DNA of 64,000 nt from Vitis vinifera. Taxonomy: Eukaryota; Streptophyta; Magnoliopsida; Vitales; Vitaceae. The number at the start of each line of letters is the position of its first letter. Positions within the stretch are counted from its first letter, which is position 1. The notes under the pieces were generated by a model. That model ran no database searches and was not told the origin of the DNA. It was given only the letters and a program-made list of their open reading frames with translations. A program made the translations under genes and the position numbers. This document shows positions 36,953 through 49,464 of the stretch, piece by piece. Where the stretch lies: positions 22,571,501-22,635,500 of the forward strand of contig NC_081808.1 of NCBI RefSeq assembly GCF_030704535.1. The letters are read 5' to 3'.

Positions 36953-39410
36953 TGTCACGCCCCATGACCCACTCTAAGGGCGTGACGGTCAATTCATACT
37001 TTAAACGGGAAGGCTTACAGTGTAACCTGACCCAAACAATTATCTTGTAATTGGAAGTTACCAATTACCAAATTCCTGTTCAGAGTAGCGGAACAAATCT
37101 AAAATCCTCAAAATTCAATTTCAAAACTAAAACATCCACTATCCAAAATCCATTATCCAAATATTTGCAAACTTAAACAATTCAAGTACTAAAACAAATT
37201 TCAAAATCTCCAAAACTCAACTTTGATCTAACATAAAATTTGAAGGATCAATATCCAAATAACTTCCAAATACTAAAGGATCCAAATGAACATAACTAAC
37301 AGTTAAACAAAATCCAACATAAAATCCTAAGTCAAATCCTAATGATGACCATTCCTCAGCCTAGCCATCACTCCTTACCCGAACTAAGAGTACCTGAAAA
37401 TTTTTCAACAATTGGGAATGAGCTCACAGCCCAATAAGGAATATTAATGCAATTCATGGATCAAATATTTCCATTTCAAATAGGAGATATCGTTTTTTTT
37501 TTTTCTCATCAAATATTAGAGTTTCAAAAATACCAATATATTTAAATTTCAACCAACCATTTTCATGTCAAATTCAAACACTTTCACTTAATATTCAATC
37601 AAATCCATTCAATTTTTCATTACTCTGGTTATCAAATATCAAATGCCCAGTTAGGTGGGACTTTTCGAATGGGTGGCTAGCCTCAAATTGTTCCTGGTGG
37701 AATGAACCAAACACTACTAGTACTAGTAACCTCTAACCAAACCCCTAGAGGCTGGGGTCCAAATCAATTACATTCCCACCATGAAATGTAAAGGTCAACT
37801 ATTATATCCCGTTGACAAGGCCGAATAGTCAACTATTATATCCCGTTGACAAGAGCCAAATAAACCAGAGTGATGTTTTTGTTCAAGTATTCAAATTTAC
37901 ACAACATAATATATCCATATTTTGTGTCATAAATAAAACAAAATATTCCAACATAATATTTAGTGCAAAACAGTTTGATCCATGCATGGTAACAAAATAT
38001 CATTTTCTTTTCCACAATTCAAAATAACATATAAAATAATTTAATTTTATAAATATTGCATTAACTTCCCTTACCTCAAAATATGCAAAGACCTTGAAAG
38101 AAAAATAACCCTGAAAAGTCTACTCCTCACCTAACACAATAAAAAGACAACTATTACTATTTACCTCAAAATATAAATCTGATAATCCTAAAAGTTCTAA
38201 ATGTTAAGATTAATATTTCTGATTAACAAAGTAATAATTTAATTACTCTATTCCTTATTTAATTATAATTTTTTTTTTCTAATTTAAGTCAAAGAACACC
38301 TCATAACTTAACTATTTACTATTTATTTTACTAATTAAATTTTATTCTATTTATTAGCTTAATTTTACCAACTAATCTTGTACTTCACTTTATTTACATA
38401 AACTTGTATATATAAATATTATTATTATTGCACTTCCTAATTCTCTGAATTGCTACCTCATTTCTTAAAAAAAAAATCTGATTTATTATTACTTAACAAT
38501 TACTAGCAAGAACCTATACCTCATCAAAAGTTCCAACACCTAGTTCCATATTATACTAGTCTTCATACTCAGCATTACTACCCATTCCTAACACCTGTAC
38601 CTCACTTTTTTTTTTCTTTTCTTTTCTACCCATTACTACTTTATTAATAATATATATATATATATATATATGAAAAACATTCTTTTTACACTCTCTGCCA
38701 CTCCAGCACACAAGAATTTATTTTTTTATTAGTAAAATATTATTTTCTCACTCTCTCATTCCCACTGCACATGGCATAACCAACAAGTCTTTTTTATTAT
38801 TATTATTATTATTATTCTTTGGCTATCACCTACCGCCACAACACGCCCAGAAATTTCCTTCATTTTTTTTTTTACTCAGATTTATTCTTCTAAATTTCAA
38901 AGTTTCTCAATTTCCAACAATAAACTGCCCCATGTTCATAATTTATTTTTTTTTTCTAAACATTTAGGAAATTCCTAATTTCTAAAATTTCCAATTTTTT
39001 TTTTTTTTTTTTTACCAATGAAATAATTCATGTTCATGAATTTTCAATGTTTTGATTTAAAAACTAAATAGACAAACCCTAATCTAGATTTGGGTTTTCC
39101 AAAAGATATCTAATGTGTTTAAAATTAATCAATGAATCTAAAATATTAAACTAGGGGTTAGAATCTTACCTATAGAGATCTATTCTTCAACCCTGAAATC
39201 TGATTCCAACCTACGTTTTCTGAAATTTTGCGAACAGGAACTTTATTCAAAAAAGAATAGGAAGAAATAGAATTTCTAATTTATACTTAGGGTATTTATT
39301 CGTAAAATTACACTTTTACCCCTCTTCCACTTTATTAAATTAATTAATTAACTAATTTAATTATTATTAGTAATTTCCTAAATTACCCTTAAAAAATACT
39401 TGGGCGTTAC

Positions 39411-39411
<1 letters not shown>
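36953..39411 (-). repeat. 5' LTR of the gypsy element, full length (2.46 kb)
   Basis: Bounded on the + strand by TGTCACGCCC and GGGCGTTACA. It contains a tandem duplication around TCAACTATTATATCCCGTTG (37796-37857) and (ATT)n and (AT)n tracts near 38650-38820. It is twice as long as the 3' LTR because that copy lost its middle. Confidence 0.93.
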
Positions 39412-39453
<42 letters not shown>

Positions 39454-42000
39454 AAGAACATCAACTTCTATAAATTAATTTTATCTTCCTCTATTTAAAA
39501 ATATTTTAAAATATTTTAAAATATATGCACATTTTCATAACTCAAATAATTATTTCTTAAAATACTTTTTTACTTGATAATATTAAATAAAATTATCTAA
39601 AATTAATTTATCATTTTAATTTAATAAAGGTGTTTTACAAATAAATATATTATAAATTTTTTATTATATAATATGAGATACATGTGGAAAAATCCTCCAA
39701 GATTCTCAACTGATAAATAAATTTTTTTTAATCTCCTAGTTAATAATGATTTTATATATCGTGTATTATATAAATTCCTTCATTTTTCTCATTTTATTTA
39801 ATAAAACTGAATACAAATTTTGTTAGTTGACATCAATAATAAATAAAGAAATTTTAAAAATTATAAATACAATTAAAACTAAAATAAATAAAAATTAAAT
39901 AAATTAAAAACCAAAAAAACTTAAAAATTAAAAATTAAAGTATTTACTCTCATTGTATTTTTAGCTCTTTCTTGATATTTATATTTTCTACCAAAGTGTT
40001 TTAATGAAGTGAAATTTAATATTTTATTTTATATTTTTTGCACTAATTTTTTTAAATTTTAATTGCATTTTTAATTTTTAAAATTCTTATTTTATTAATC
40101 TCAAATTATTTCTCACAATAAAAAAAATTGTTAATTGGTGTTGTTAATATATAAAAAGGTCATTTTAGAAATTAATTATTTAAATTATAAAAAAGTACAT
40201 GTATTTTAAAATATTTTTAAATGGGTGAAGATAAATATGATTTATTAAAGTTTTGGTTCTTTTTTTTATATTTTTTCAAATTAGTGAATCAAAACATAAT
40301 TTCCCTTTTATATATATATATATATATATATACTTTGGATAAATGGAATAATGAAGATAAAATGAAGTATATTGGTTTCATACACTTTCTTTAAAATAAA
40401 TTAAAATAACTTAAAGAAAAATTATTGACTTATATTGTGTTGTTAAAAATTGTATTTTTAGTTTGTTTTTAAAAACCATTATATATTTTGTAAAACTTAT
40501 TATTATTTTTTGTTTCTAAAGATAGAAAATAACTTAAAGGCTAAATTAAATAATTTCATGTCAAAGAAAAAGATATAATATATCAAATTATTCAATCAAA
40601 CAGACAAAATATAAAATAAAAAAAATAAGTTTTTTTCTAAATATATTTTAAATAAAAAAAAATCAAAAGAATTAACATCTTAATAGAAAATTTTTCATCA
40701 TTTTGGTAAATTTTATATCAAAATTTTAATATTTTTAAAACAATTTTGTAATTTTCTTAATAAAATTTATTTTTTAAAAAATAATATAAATGAATGATGA
40801 AACTTTTTAGTCTATTATTGTCTATAATATAATAAGTCTTATTATTAATTCACTATCATTTAATTAAATATAAAAGTTTAAAAGATTTAAATATTTCAAA
40901 ATGAATGGAAACCACTATTATAGTTATAAAAGAAGTAAAAAGTTTCATGTAATTTTTAAAAAAAAAAATAATTTATTTCATTGAAGAAATGAAAGATAGG
41001 TTAGGATAAGAAGAAAAATAATAATAATAATAATAATATAAGTATTAAATACATTTTATTTATTTTCTCAAAAAAAAAAATGCTCAAATATGACTTAAAA
41101 TACTTCAAATGTGTCATTAAGAAAAAAAAAATGATTTGTAGGAGAGTTCCAAACAAACCCTAACTATCCTTTATCTCAACTCTAAATCTGAAATTTGATA
41201 AACACTCTACATTGATCTCTTACTGTCATATTTAGATTTCTTTCTATACATATTATAAATAAACCAAAATCAATGGTTGAGACTGATAAACATGATCATA
41301 TCGGCGGATCATGAGGCATTTTGTCAAACAGGCTAAAGGATGAGGTAGTTATGTCGGAGAGAACACCAGATTGTTGTGCTAGAGATGAATGCCCAATTTA
41401 AGAGGTTTCCCATAAACATTAACATTTTCCTTTGTAGTTTCTTGAGACCAATTTCAAGATTGAATTTAAATATAAAATTAAAATGAAGTTATGAATCTAC
41501 ATATTTCCATTAAGATAAGTAATTAAAACCTTATATTAAATCCCTATTGAAATAGTTGGTGGAATAGAAATTGGAAGCAAAGGAAAAGATTGCATTCTCA
41601 ATTACCTTTTGGATTTGTGAAGACAATCTTCCATCAAGTAATTAAAATCCTAATTAAATGAAAAGATTAAATTCTCATTCCAGTTGATTAATAATATGGA
41701 AAAGATTAAATTTTGAATTACTTTTTAGATTTGTGATGATAATTTCAAGAATGATTTCGATTATGTCAAGTAATTAAAACCCTAACTAAATGAAAAGATT
41801 AAATACTTATTTAAGTTGATTATTTAAATGGATTATTAATATTGAAAATATTAAATTTTGAATTACCTTTTAGGTTTGTGATGATAATTTCAAGAAAGGC
41901 TTCTATTAAGTAAAATAATCAAAACCCTAGCTAAATGAAAAAATTAAATTCCTATTTAAGTTGGTTATTAGTATTGATAATGATATTTTTGGAAATAAAT
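39412..42000. repeat. Long AT-rich repeat, copy B, right part
   Basis: 39433-40556 aligns with copy A 5637-6755. Beyond that copy A diverges, but copy B still matches inverted copy C (40557-41000 against about 45650-45220, and 41590-41980 against about 45160-44940). 39412-39452 is an (AT)n(AG)n tract. No gene is present. Confidence 0.85.
41588..41975. repeat. Three diverged tandem copies of a 115-140 bp unit
   Basis: Each unit contains ATTACYTTTTRGRTTTGTGA, then a TAATTAAAACCCTAACTAAA-like block and a TTAAGTTGATTATTA-like end. Units start near 41588, 41705 and 41845. Two copies are found inverted in copy C (44940-45160). Confidence 0.75.
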
Positions 42001-42105
42001 AAATGACAAACACCTTGTGCTTTTATATATATATATATTTGACTTTATTTCGCATTTTGTATGGTAAAACCAAACAAGTAGTATTGTTTTTTATTCACCG
42101 CCACC

Positions 42106-44180
42106 CTACATGATTGATACACTCCCTGACTTGGCTTCTCTTTCAGCACCATCTTCATGACTCATCTTCTTTGAAACCTTGATATGAAACCCGTCTTTAA
42201 ATTTTAAAACTGGATTTCGAACTAGGTTTCCTCCCTTAATTTTTGTAAACCTGAAGAGAGAGAGCACAGGATTGGAAATGGCAGTTTTCAGCCACCCTGA
42301 TGGGTCTTAAAAGAATAAATTAGATAGAAAATCACCTGTATTTGGTGACTGCCACATGAAGAAATATGGCCATTGTCAGCTTGCTAAGTTCTGCTCCTGG
42401 ACAAAAGCGTATGCCCCCGCCGAATGGCGTGAAATTCTTGGTTGTGATTTTAGATCTTCCATCCTGATCAACACATGAATAGCTACACTATGAAAATGAC
42501 TCCACGAAGATCAGAAAGACAAGGCAACTCTGAGATTATTCTATCACCCACCTTCCACCTCCATGGGTTGAAAACAAGAGGATCAGGGTATATATTTGGG
42601 TCCATGTGAAGTACTGAGGAGACAACTAAAATTGTCCACCCTGCTGGAATTGTGTGCCCTGCAAAGAGAATTAAACTTGGTATAGTTTTTGAATCAATAT
42701 AAAGCCCGTAGCTAAATGGATCATACCCTTTATTTTTATGTCTTCTAGAGCTTTTCTAAAATTCCCCAGACCAACATTTGCCATCCTAAGTGTTTCATCG
42801 ATGACCTGCAATTTTCCCAGAACAGCAACCTTGTAAGAATCAAATGACAAGGAAATGAGGTGTTTGGGAGTTTCTTTGACTCACATGAAGTGTAAAAGTC
42901 ATGGATTTGTAGTCTTCCCACGTGAGTGTGAAATTTGAAGTATCCTTATTTCTAAGAATAGCTTCATGTTCATTCTGTGAGAAAGAGAAATTAATCAACC
43001 GAGAAGATTAATGGAGAATAAAATTGAAGAAACAACATGAACTGAACTAAATGAACCAGGTTAACCTTCAATTCTTGCAACACTAGTGGGTGCTCCATTA
43101 TTAACTTAAGGGCTAAAGAAAGCATGATGGGAATCGACTCAAAGCTAGCAAAGAGAAGCCCAAACATTACGAACGCAATGAAATCTTTGGTTATGAACGC
43201 CTCCTTTTTCATGCCTTCCAGGAAATAATCAAGAAAATCACCTCGGCGTATCTCAGGAGAAGCACACCTCTCGTCTACTATCTCCCTCAGAATCTTCATT
43301 GTCTTCTTTTGGTTCTGTAGAATTAGGTTCCAGAACGAAGACCACAATGATATACAAACTATATGGACATATTATCCATTCATTTAAGGATATATCAAAT
43401 AAGTACTTATTCATGAATTACCTTCAAGCATTTATGAAACGTTGTACCAGGTATGTTCAAGGGGACGGACGCTAAGCTATCTAAAAAGTCGATGAATGCA
43501 TCGCCCATGCTTTCTGTGCATCCTTTTGGGTCATAGCTAAACAACTCCTTTGAAATGAAATCTAACATTATCTGCGAAGTTGCACGATTCAACTCCACAG
43601 ACGGTTGGCTCGACCAAGCACCCAGGCTTTTATGTGCCATGGCTTCCACTTTCTTGAGTAGCTTATATCTGAGGCGCTCATAGCCGAAGTGATTCAGAAT
43701 CAGGGTCCTAAGATACTTGTGAATATGACCAGTTGCACCAGCAGATGACTCATCGTGTCCGCAAAGCTGAGCTACAGAGTCCAAGTAACACATTTCCACT
43801 GACTTCCCCTCTTGTTCAAGGATGAAATGGTTGGCCTCCGGGTCAGCTGTGACCACCACTTGTCGACCAAGCATGCTTGTTTTGAACAAAGGGCCATATC
43901 TATTGATCAAGGGAACTAAACTTCCTTAACGAAAATAAAATAAGATGAAAAGAAGTAATTCAATGATGGGTACTTACTTCTGAATTCTTTTTCTGAAAAA
44001 TGGGTGAAGATCTAAAGAGTTGCTACAGGAAATGAGAAACTGAATGCTTTCTCCAATGAGTGGGAAGCCCAGAGAACCAGGAGGAAGTGTTACATTGCAT
44101 CTGGGGTTCTTCCATCTACGAATCCAATATGTGATCCATATAATAACTAAGCTCACAACACACAGACCTATAGGCAACAT
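42106..44180 (-). CDS. Cytochrome P450, CYP87-like (P450-1), 8 exons, 492 aa
   Basis: Exons, in transcription order: 44180-43978, 43899-43422, 43314-43066, 42974-42885, 42805-42727, 42658-42552, 42463-42336 and 42250-42106. They join in frame (1479 nt), all with GT-AG. Features: N-terminal membrane anchor (LPIGLCVVSLVIIWITYWI), the proline-rich hinge LPPGSLGFPLIGESIQF, K-helix ETLR (residues 344-347) and the haem loop FGGGIRFCPG with Cys near 423. This is a CYP85-clan enzyme. It is an ER-bound monooxygenase that uses O2 and electrons from P450 reductase; clan members act on sterols, brassinosteroids and triterpenoids. The I-helix reads FASFESIP, where close relatives usually have FASFETTS. 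It is a tandem paralogue of P450-2 and is flanked by inverted copies B and C of the long repeat. Family assignment is from overall resemblance; the substrate is unknown. Confidence 0.92.
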
Positions 44181-44930
44181 TTTTCAGTTCTACGGCGACG
44201 AAGGATCTGGAGAGGAGGTGAAAGTAGTGGAGGCCTGTAGGCTCAAAAATTAACGAGTCACTCACTTGGATTGAGGGTGTGATTTTGAGGGGCTCTTGTT
44301 CTAGGTGGGTAGCCCTTCTTTGGGGTATGCATTTGGCATACTTAAGTGCAAGCTCAATAATAGAAACTAGATTTATATAAATGGGATATCCTGATATCAA
44401 GGAATTCTCATTTCATAATTTGATTATGAATTATCATGGATTTTTATGTAGTACATCAAAATCACTTGAAGCATGTGAATGATTCTTTAAATTTTATTTA
44501 TAGGAATTAAATTTATTCATAGAAATTAGAAAAACAAAAAAACAAAAAAGGAAAAATCATATTTATTCTCTTATTCATTTTCTCCTTTTTCTCATAATAG
44601 GAACAAAATCTTAAAAGTTGAAACCATTCGAAGGTTCACCAAATTTGGAAAAATCTTCTAAGAAAGAAAATTGAAATTCTTTAAATTTATACTTAAAAAA
44701 TATCAATTGATTAAATGGCCATATCTACTTAAAAAATCTTCTAAGGAGTAAGTAAGGGAATAGTCATTTTTTTAATTTAAGAATATTTTTAATAAAAGGA
44801 AAGAGAAAAATATTTTTAAATTTTTTCTTACTCTTCTAATTGCCTCTTTTGGAGTAAACTTTGTTTTTTCATGGAGAATGGGACAAACTCTTTTGGATAT
44901 CCCTATCTTTCGATTCCTAATATGTATTTA
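44181..44930. other. P450-1 upstream region
   Basis: Intergenic DNA on the 5' side of P450-1. The short ORFs here are shadows. AT-rich after 44400. No promoter element can be assigned with confidence. Confidence 0.5.
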
Positions 44931-47500
44931 GTTTGGGTTTTAATTATTAACATAACATAAGTCATTCTTAAAATTATCATCACAAATTTAAAAGATAATT
45001 CAAAATTTAATTTTTTTCATACTAATAATCAACTTAAATGAGAATTTAATCTTTTCATTTAGTTAAGGTTTTAATCATTTGATGTGATGGAAGCTATTCT
45101 TTAAATTGTCATTACAAATCTAAAAGGTAATTGAAAATTTAATATTTTCAATTCCCTCTAATTTCTATTTCATCAACTGTTTTAATAGAAAATTAATTTA
45201 AGGTTTTAAATACTAACATATCTTTCATTTCCTCAATGAAATGAACTAATTTTTAAAAAAAAAATTACATTAAACTTTTTACTTTTTATAAATATAATAG
45301 TGATTTCCATTCATTTTTAGATATTTAAATCTTTTAAACTTTTATATTTAATTAAATAATAGTGAATTAATAATAGCACTTAATTATTATATTATAAATA
45401 ATTATTAAATAAAAAGTTTCATCACTCATTTATATTATTTATTTAAAAAATTTTAATTTTATTAAGAAAATTACAAATTGTTTTAAAAATATTAAGATTT
45501 TGATATAAAAATTACCAAAATGATGAAAAAAATTCTATTGAGATTTTAATTCTTTTGATTTTTTTAAATATTTTTAGAACAAAACTTATTCTTTCTTTAT
45601 ATTTTTTTGGTTTGATTGAATAATTTGATATATTATATATTATTCTTTGATATGAAATTATTTAATTTAATACTGATGCTATTTTTTATCTTTAAAAACA
45701 TAAAATAATAATAAGTTCTACAAAATATATAAAGGGTTTTTAAAAATGAATTAAAAATTAATTTTTTTAAATAATTCTTAACAACATAATATAAGTTAAT
45801 AATTTTCCATAAAAAAATTTAAATTTAATTTTTTATTTTTTTTTTAAAGACTGTTTATGGAAACCAATCATTTTTTTTTTTCACTTGTAACTTCACTTAG
45901 TTGCCCTCTCATAATTGCACAACACCCTTTATTTCTTAGGTTTTCATTAATTGTATTCCAATTTTTTTTTACTTCATTTTATTTTCATTACTTTCTCATT
46001 TCTCTTTTCATTATTTTGCAGCCAATGCTTTGATCTTTTTTTAACAATTAACTTAGTGAACTCCTATATTTCATATATCAAAAAAAAGGAATGATCCATC
46101 ATGTTCAAGATTAATAATTGATAATGGATTAAATCATACCAATATCAATCCATTTTATTCCATTTATCCCAAGTATATATATACACACACTGTTATTTCA
46201 TAGATTTTAAGGTTTTAATATAAAAACCCTTTGTTTGGAAGAATTGATTTTTGTTTTGGTTTTAGTAATTTTATAAGAAAATTGAATGAAAGACAAAAAA
46301 GAAAGGATTTTGTTCATTTTGTTCTCAATTTAAGATTATGTGTCTCAAACAAGAGTTATAGGTTTTTAACAAAGGTTGTTAAATGAAGTTTCCAAATCTT
46401 CAATACTCAATTCATTCATTGAAATTGAAAATTGGGTATCTAAAAAAATCATTCAAAGTTTTTAGAAATGTATGATAAGAATGAAGACCACGAATACTAA
46501 AATGTTAAATGAAGTTATCATCCATAGAATAAAACAAAATTGTTGTGTACTTCTTATTCAAATTTCAATAAAATAGAAATGTGTATAGAACTTTTTGTCT
46601 TGACCACCTTCAAGTTTGGAGATGGCCCACTTTATTCGGGATGTTGTTTTTTCAATATTATATCATACAACCTTATGTTAATTTATTAGTATTGTATTTT
46701 GTCTAAATGGTTTGTCAATGTTTTAAAGTATTTTTTATATACCTAAGTTGAGTGATAGGTTTAACCATTGGAGTCTTTTCAGTTTGAACCTTCATCCACT
46801 ATGAAGTTAGAGAGATTTAGAGTGCATTTGGGGCTGATTCTAGAAAACATTTATAACACTTGTATTTGAAAATTTTTCAAGTATTATAAATATTTAAAAT
46901 TATTCTTCGAATCACTATCAAACAGATTATTAATTATTTGGTTCGAAGGTTTGAAATTTTTTTCCCTATAATTTAATTTAAATAAATGTATACTTAGTAA
47001 AAAAATTAAACTAAAGTTATGTTGAATCAATTTCAATCTAAAATCCAAACCAAGATTTTGCGAAAATATTTTTATTAAACTTAATAAAAACTTCATATTA
47101 TAATAAATAAAATGGTTTCAGTTCACACTTACCCAAGAATATTAGGTTTGACATATCGAGATCAAATTTTGATTTATAATAATATTAATACGTCATTTTA
47201 TAAATTATAAGCATATTAATTTTAAGTTATAAGTATATTAATTTTATATTTTATTACATATAATTATAGATCATATAAGTATATAAATTTTTTAATAATA
47301 ATTTGAACAATTCTTTTATTTATATATATTTATTGTTAAATATACAATTTTTTTTGTCATCCTTATAAAATGGGAAATTCCTTATTTAGGATTAAAAAAA
47401 AAGTAATATTTATATATTCTTTTCCTTGTGATAATTATTATTGTTATTCCTCGGATGTTTGGGCCTTTGAATTAGAGAGGTTCGCAATATTTTGATAATC
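44931..47500 (-). repeat. Long AT-rich repeat, copy C, inverted
   Basis: The reverse complement matches copies A and B. About 45220-45720 matches 40460-41000. 46140-46800 matches the left side of the repeat around 5000-5560. 46930-47500 matches 1183-1450 joined directly to 4684-4960. The part equivalent to 5632-6490 is missing. The join at 47230-47234 is the empty target site of the solo LTR. Its orientation is opposite to copies A and B, so P450-1 lies between inverted repeats. Confidence 0.85.
46814..46926. mobile_element. Short MITE-like insertion in copy C
   Basis: Present in copy C but absent from copies A and B at the equivalent site (about 4990 and 30420). It starts near TAGAGTGCATTTGG, ends near ATCACTATCAAACAGATT and includes TTTTCAAGTATTATAAA. 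The ends resemble those of the MITE at 21907-22028. The target duplication is unclear. Confidence 0.55.
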
Positions 47501-47810
47501 TTATTTTCTTTTCCATGTGCTCAAAATACATACATTGCACTAAGCATTTACTGATATTACCTAAAAACGTGGGCACATGTCTGATGTATTCTTTTAGGAA
47601 AATATTATTTTTAAAAGATATTATTAACAAAGGATATTTTTAAAAATAAATACAAAAATATGTTATTTTCATTCCTAATGAAACTATTCTTTCTCACTTA
47701 TTTTATTTTTTCTTACATTCAAATCTTTTTTTAAAAAGATAATTTTCAGTTTTTACATTAAATTTATTTTTTCAAAATATGATTTTTTTTTTTTTAACAC
47801 TAAATTCATT

Positions 47811-47814
<4 letters not shown>

Positions 47815-47849
<35 letters not shown>
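47815..47849. repeat. (GA)n microsatellite
   Basis: Perfect GA run of about 34 bases. Confidence 0.95.
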
Positions 47850-47851
<2 letters not shown>

Positions 47852-48773
47852 TCACTCATTTATATTGTATCCATATTTTCAAAAGATGAGTGGAACATAA
47901 AATATGATTGAGGGGATAAGATTCTAACCTAATTAGAATCATGAATCAAATTTAATTAAAAAATTGTAAAAGCATTTTCAATTTTTTTTTATTATGTTTG
48001 ATTAAAAAAATACCAAAGAAAAAATTATTAAAGAAAATGGTTTTATCATGTTTGAAAAAAGAAAATAAAATATAATTAAAATTAGTCATCAATTTATATA
48101 TTTTAAATTATTTAATCTTTATATAATAAAGAAAAATAAATTTAAAAATATATATATAAAATAATTTATTAGCTTTAAATCTATTATTTAGTTTGTTTCA
48201 TTTTTTATTTCTTTCTATTTTCTTTTCTTTGTATTTTTTTAAAAAATTTTCAAAAATATGATATTCTCATGCAAAAAGAAAAAAAAAACCCTCCAAATGG
48301 TGTAAAGTCAAAAAATCAATTTAGAGAAAAGATTCTAAACAATGGGCCATTGGTATACATCAACCTCCATACCAAAGGCGAAAGCAAAAGGAGTTTAACT
48401 AGTGTAAACATATATATATATATATGAAGTAATGAAGTTTGCCCAATAAGGATAACATTTTGAAAAACACAATAGACATTTCCTATTGGACAAATTAGTG
48501 TTTTTGAATTACTCTTCCCCACCTGATTTTTAAGAATCTATTTGGTATGGTAATGAAGAGGAATTCTTCAATTTCTCAATAAATAAAAAATGAAAATGTC
48601 AATCTTGAATTGCTTTCTATTAGTAAAACATTTAGAGATGATTTATTTATTTTTAAAAATATGTTGAAAAGTAAAATTCTAATTTGTAATTGAGCTTATG
48701 TTTGAATAGTATTTTTATTTTTCCTATTTTTGAAAATAAAAAACTTAACTCATTTGGGCCATAAGAGCTACGA

Positions 48774-48953
48774 TGGTGTTTATTTTTTTGCATAGATAAA
48801 ATCAAACTATTTGGATTTTTTTTATCCAATTAAACAATATAAATAAAATGAGCTTATTATAAATCAGTTTAATTACATTGGTTGATTGATTGTATATTAC
48901 TTTTAGTTAAATATTTTTGTTTTTTCTATTTAAACAAAAAACAAACATCATCT
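48774..48953. mobile_element. Tourist-like MITE (probable)
   Basis: The left end GATGGTGTTTATTTTTTTG and the right end AAAAAACAAACATCATC are imperfect inverted repeats. They resemble the better-defined element at 53215-53494. The flanking bases TAC and TAA do not match exactly. Confidence 0.5.
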
Positions 48954-49464
48954 AATGTGTTTGATAATTATTTTTAAAAACAATTATCTCTTTTTAAAAA
49001 CAAGAAATTGTTTTCTGAATTTGAAAACATATTTGATGACTTTTTAACACAATGACATTTTAATAACTTGTTCTTTAGATATGGTATTATGATAATATAT
49101 TTTAATTATTTTAAATTTTTTCATTAATTTTTTGGCATAATTTTAAAATTTAATTATACAAATATAAAAAATATAAAAAAAATGTTGATAACATTTCAAA
49201 TTGGACTTTTGTTTTAGAAAATACAAAAAAAAAAAAAAATACAATTGTTCTCAAAAACTTATTTTTAAAAATTATTCTCGAAAATTAATTTTTTTCAAAG
49301 CCATTATCAAAAACATTCCGGAACGATTATCAACTACTCGTTGAAAGGGGAGCTGGCAAATGAAAACCCTTCTCACAGGCTTATTTCATACCATATATAT
49401 GGTAGGTTCATACAAGGGCAAAACTACAGTAGCTTCGCCTATAGCACATGCAACCTAAACTTTT

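Larger units (their letters stand above)
31062..39411 (-). mobile_element. Ty3/gypsy chromovirus (Tekay/Del-like), 8.35 kb, degenerate
   Basis: The element is read on the - strand. The LTR at the high-coordinate end (36953-39411) is the 5' LTR; that at 31062-32274 is the 3' LTR. It carries a primer-binding site, a polypurine tract and gag-pol in the order gag, zinc knuckle, protease, RT, RNase H, integrase, chromodomain. TATAT is duplicated at 31057-31061 and 39412-39416, but the site is an (AT)n tract, so this duplication alone is weak evidence. Copy A has the matching empty tract at 5589-5632. Multiple stops and a frameshift make it non-autonomous now. Confidence 0.95.
47501..49464. other. 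AT-rich intergenic DNA with MITE-like insertions
   Basis: No gene seen. Contains a (GA)n tract at 47815-47849, a Tourist-like MITE at about 48774-48953 and a possible hAT-like MITE at about 48957-49318 (GTGTTTGATAATTATTTTT at the left, and reversed at the right with mismatches). Confidence 0.6.

Noticed and set aside
31057-39416. TATAT as proof of a gypsy target-site duplication
   Set aside because: The insertion is in an (AT)n tract, so any 5 bases would match. The LTR, PBS and PPT evidence and the paralogous tract are used instead.
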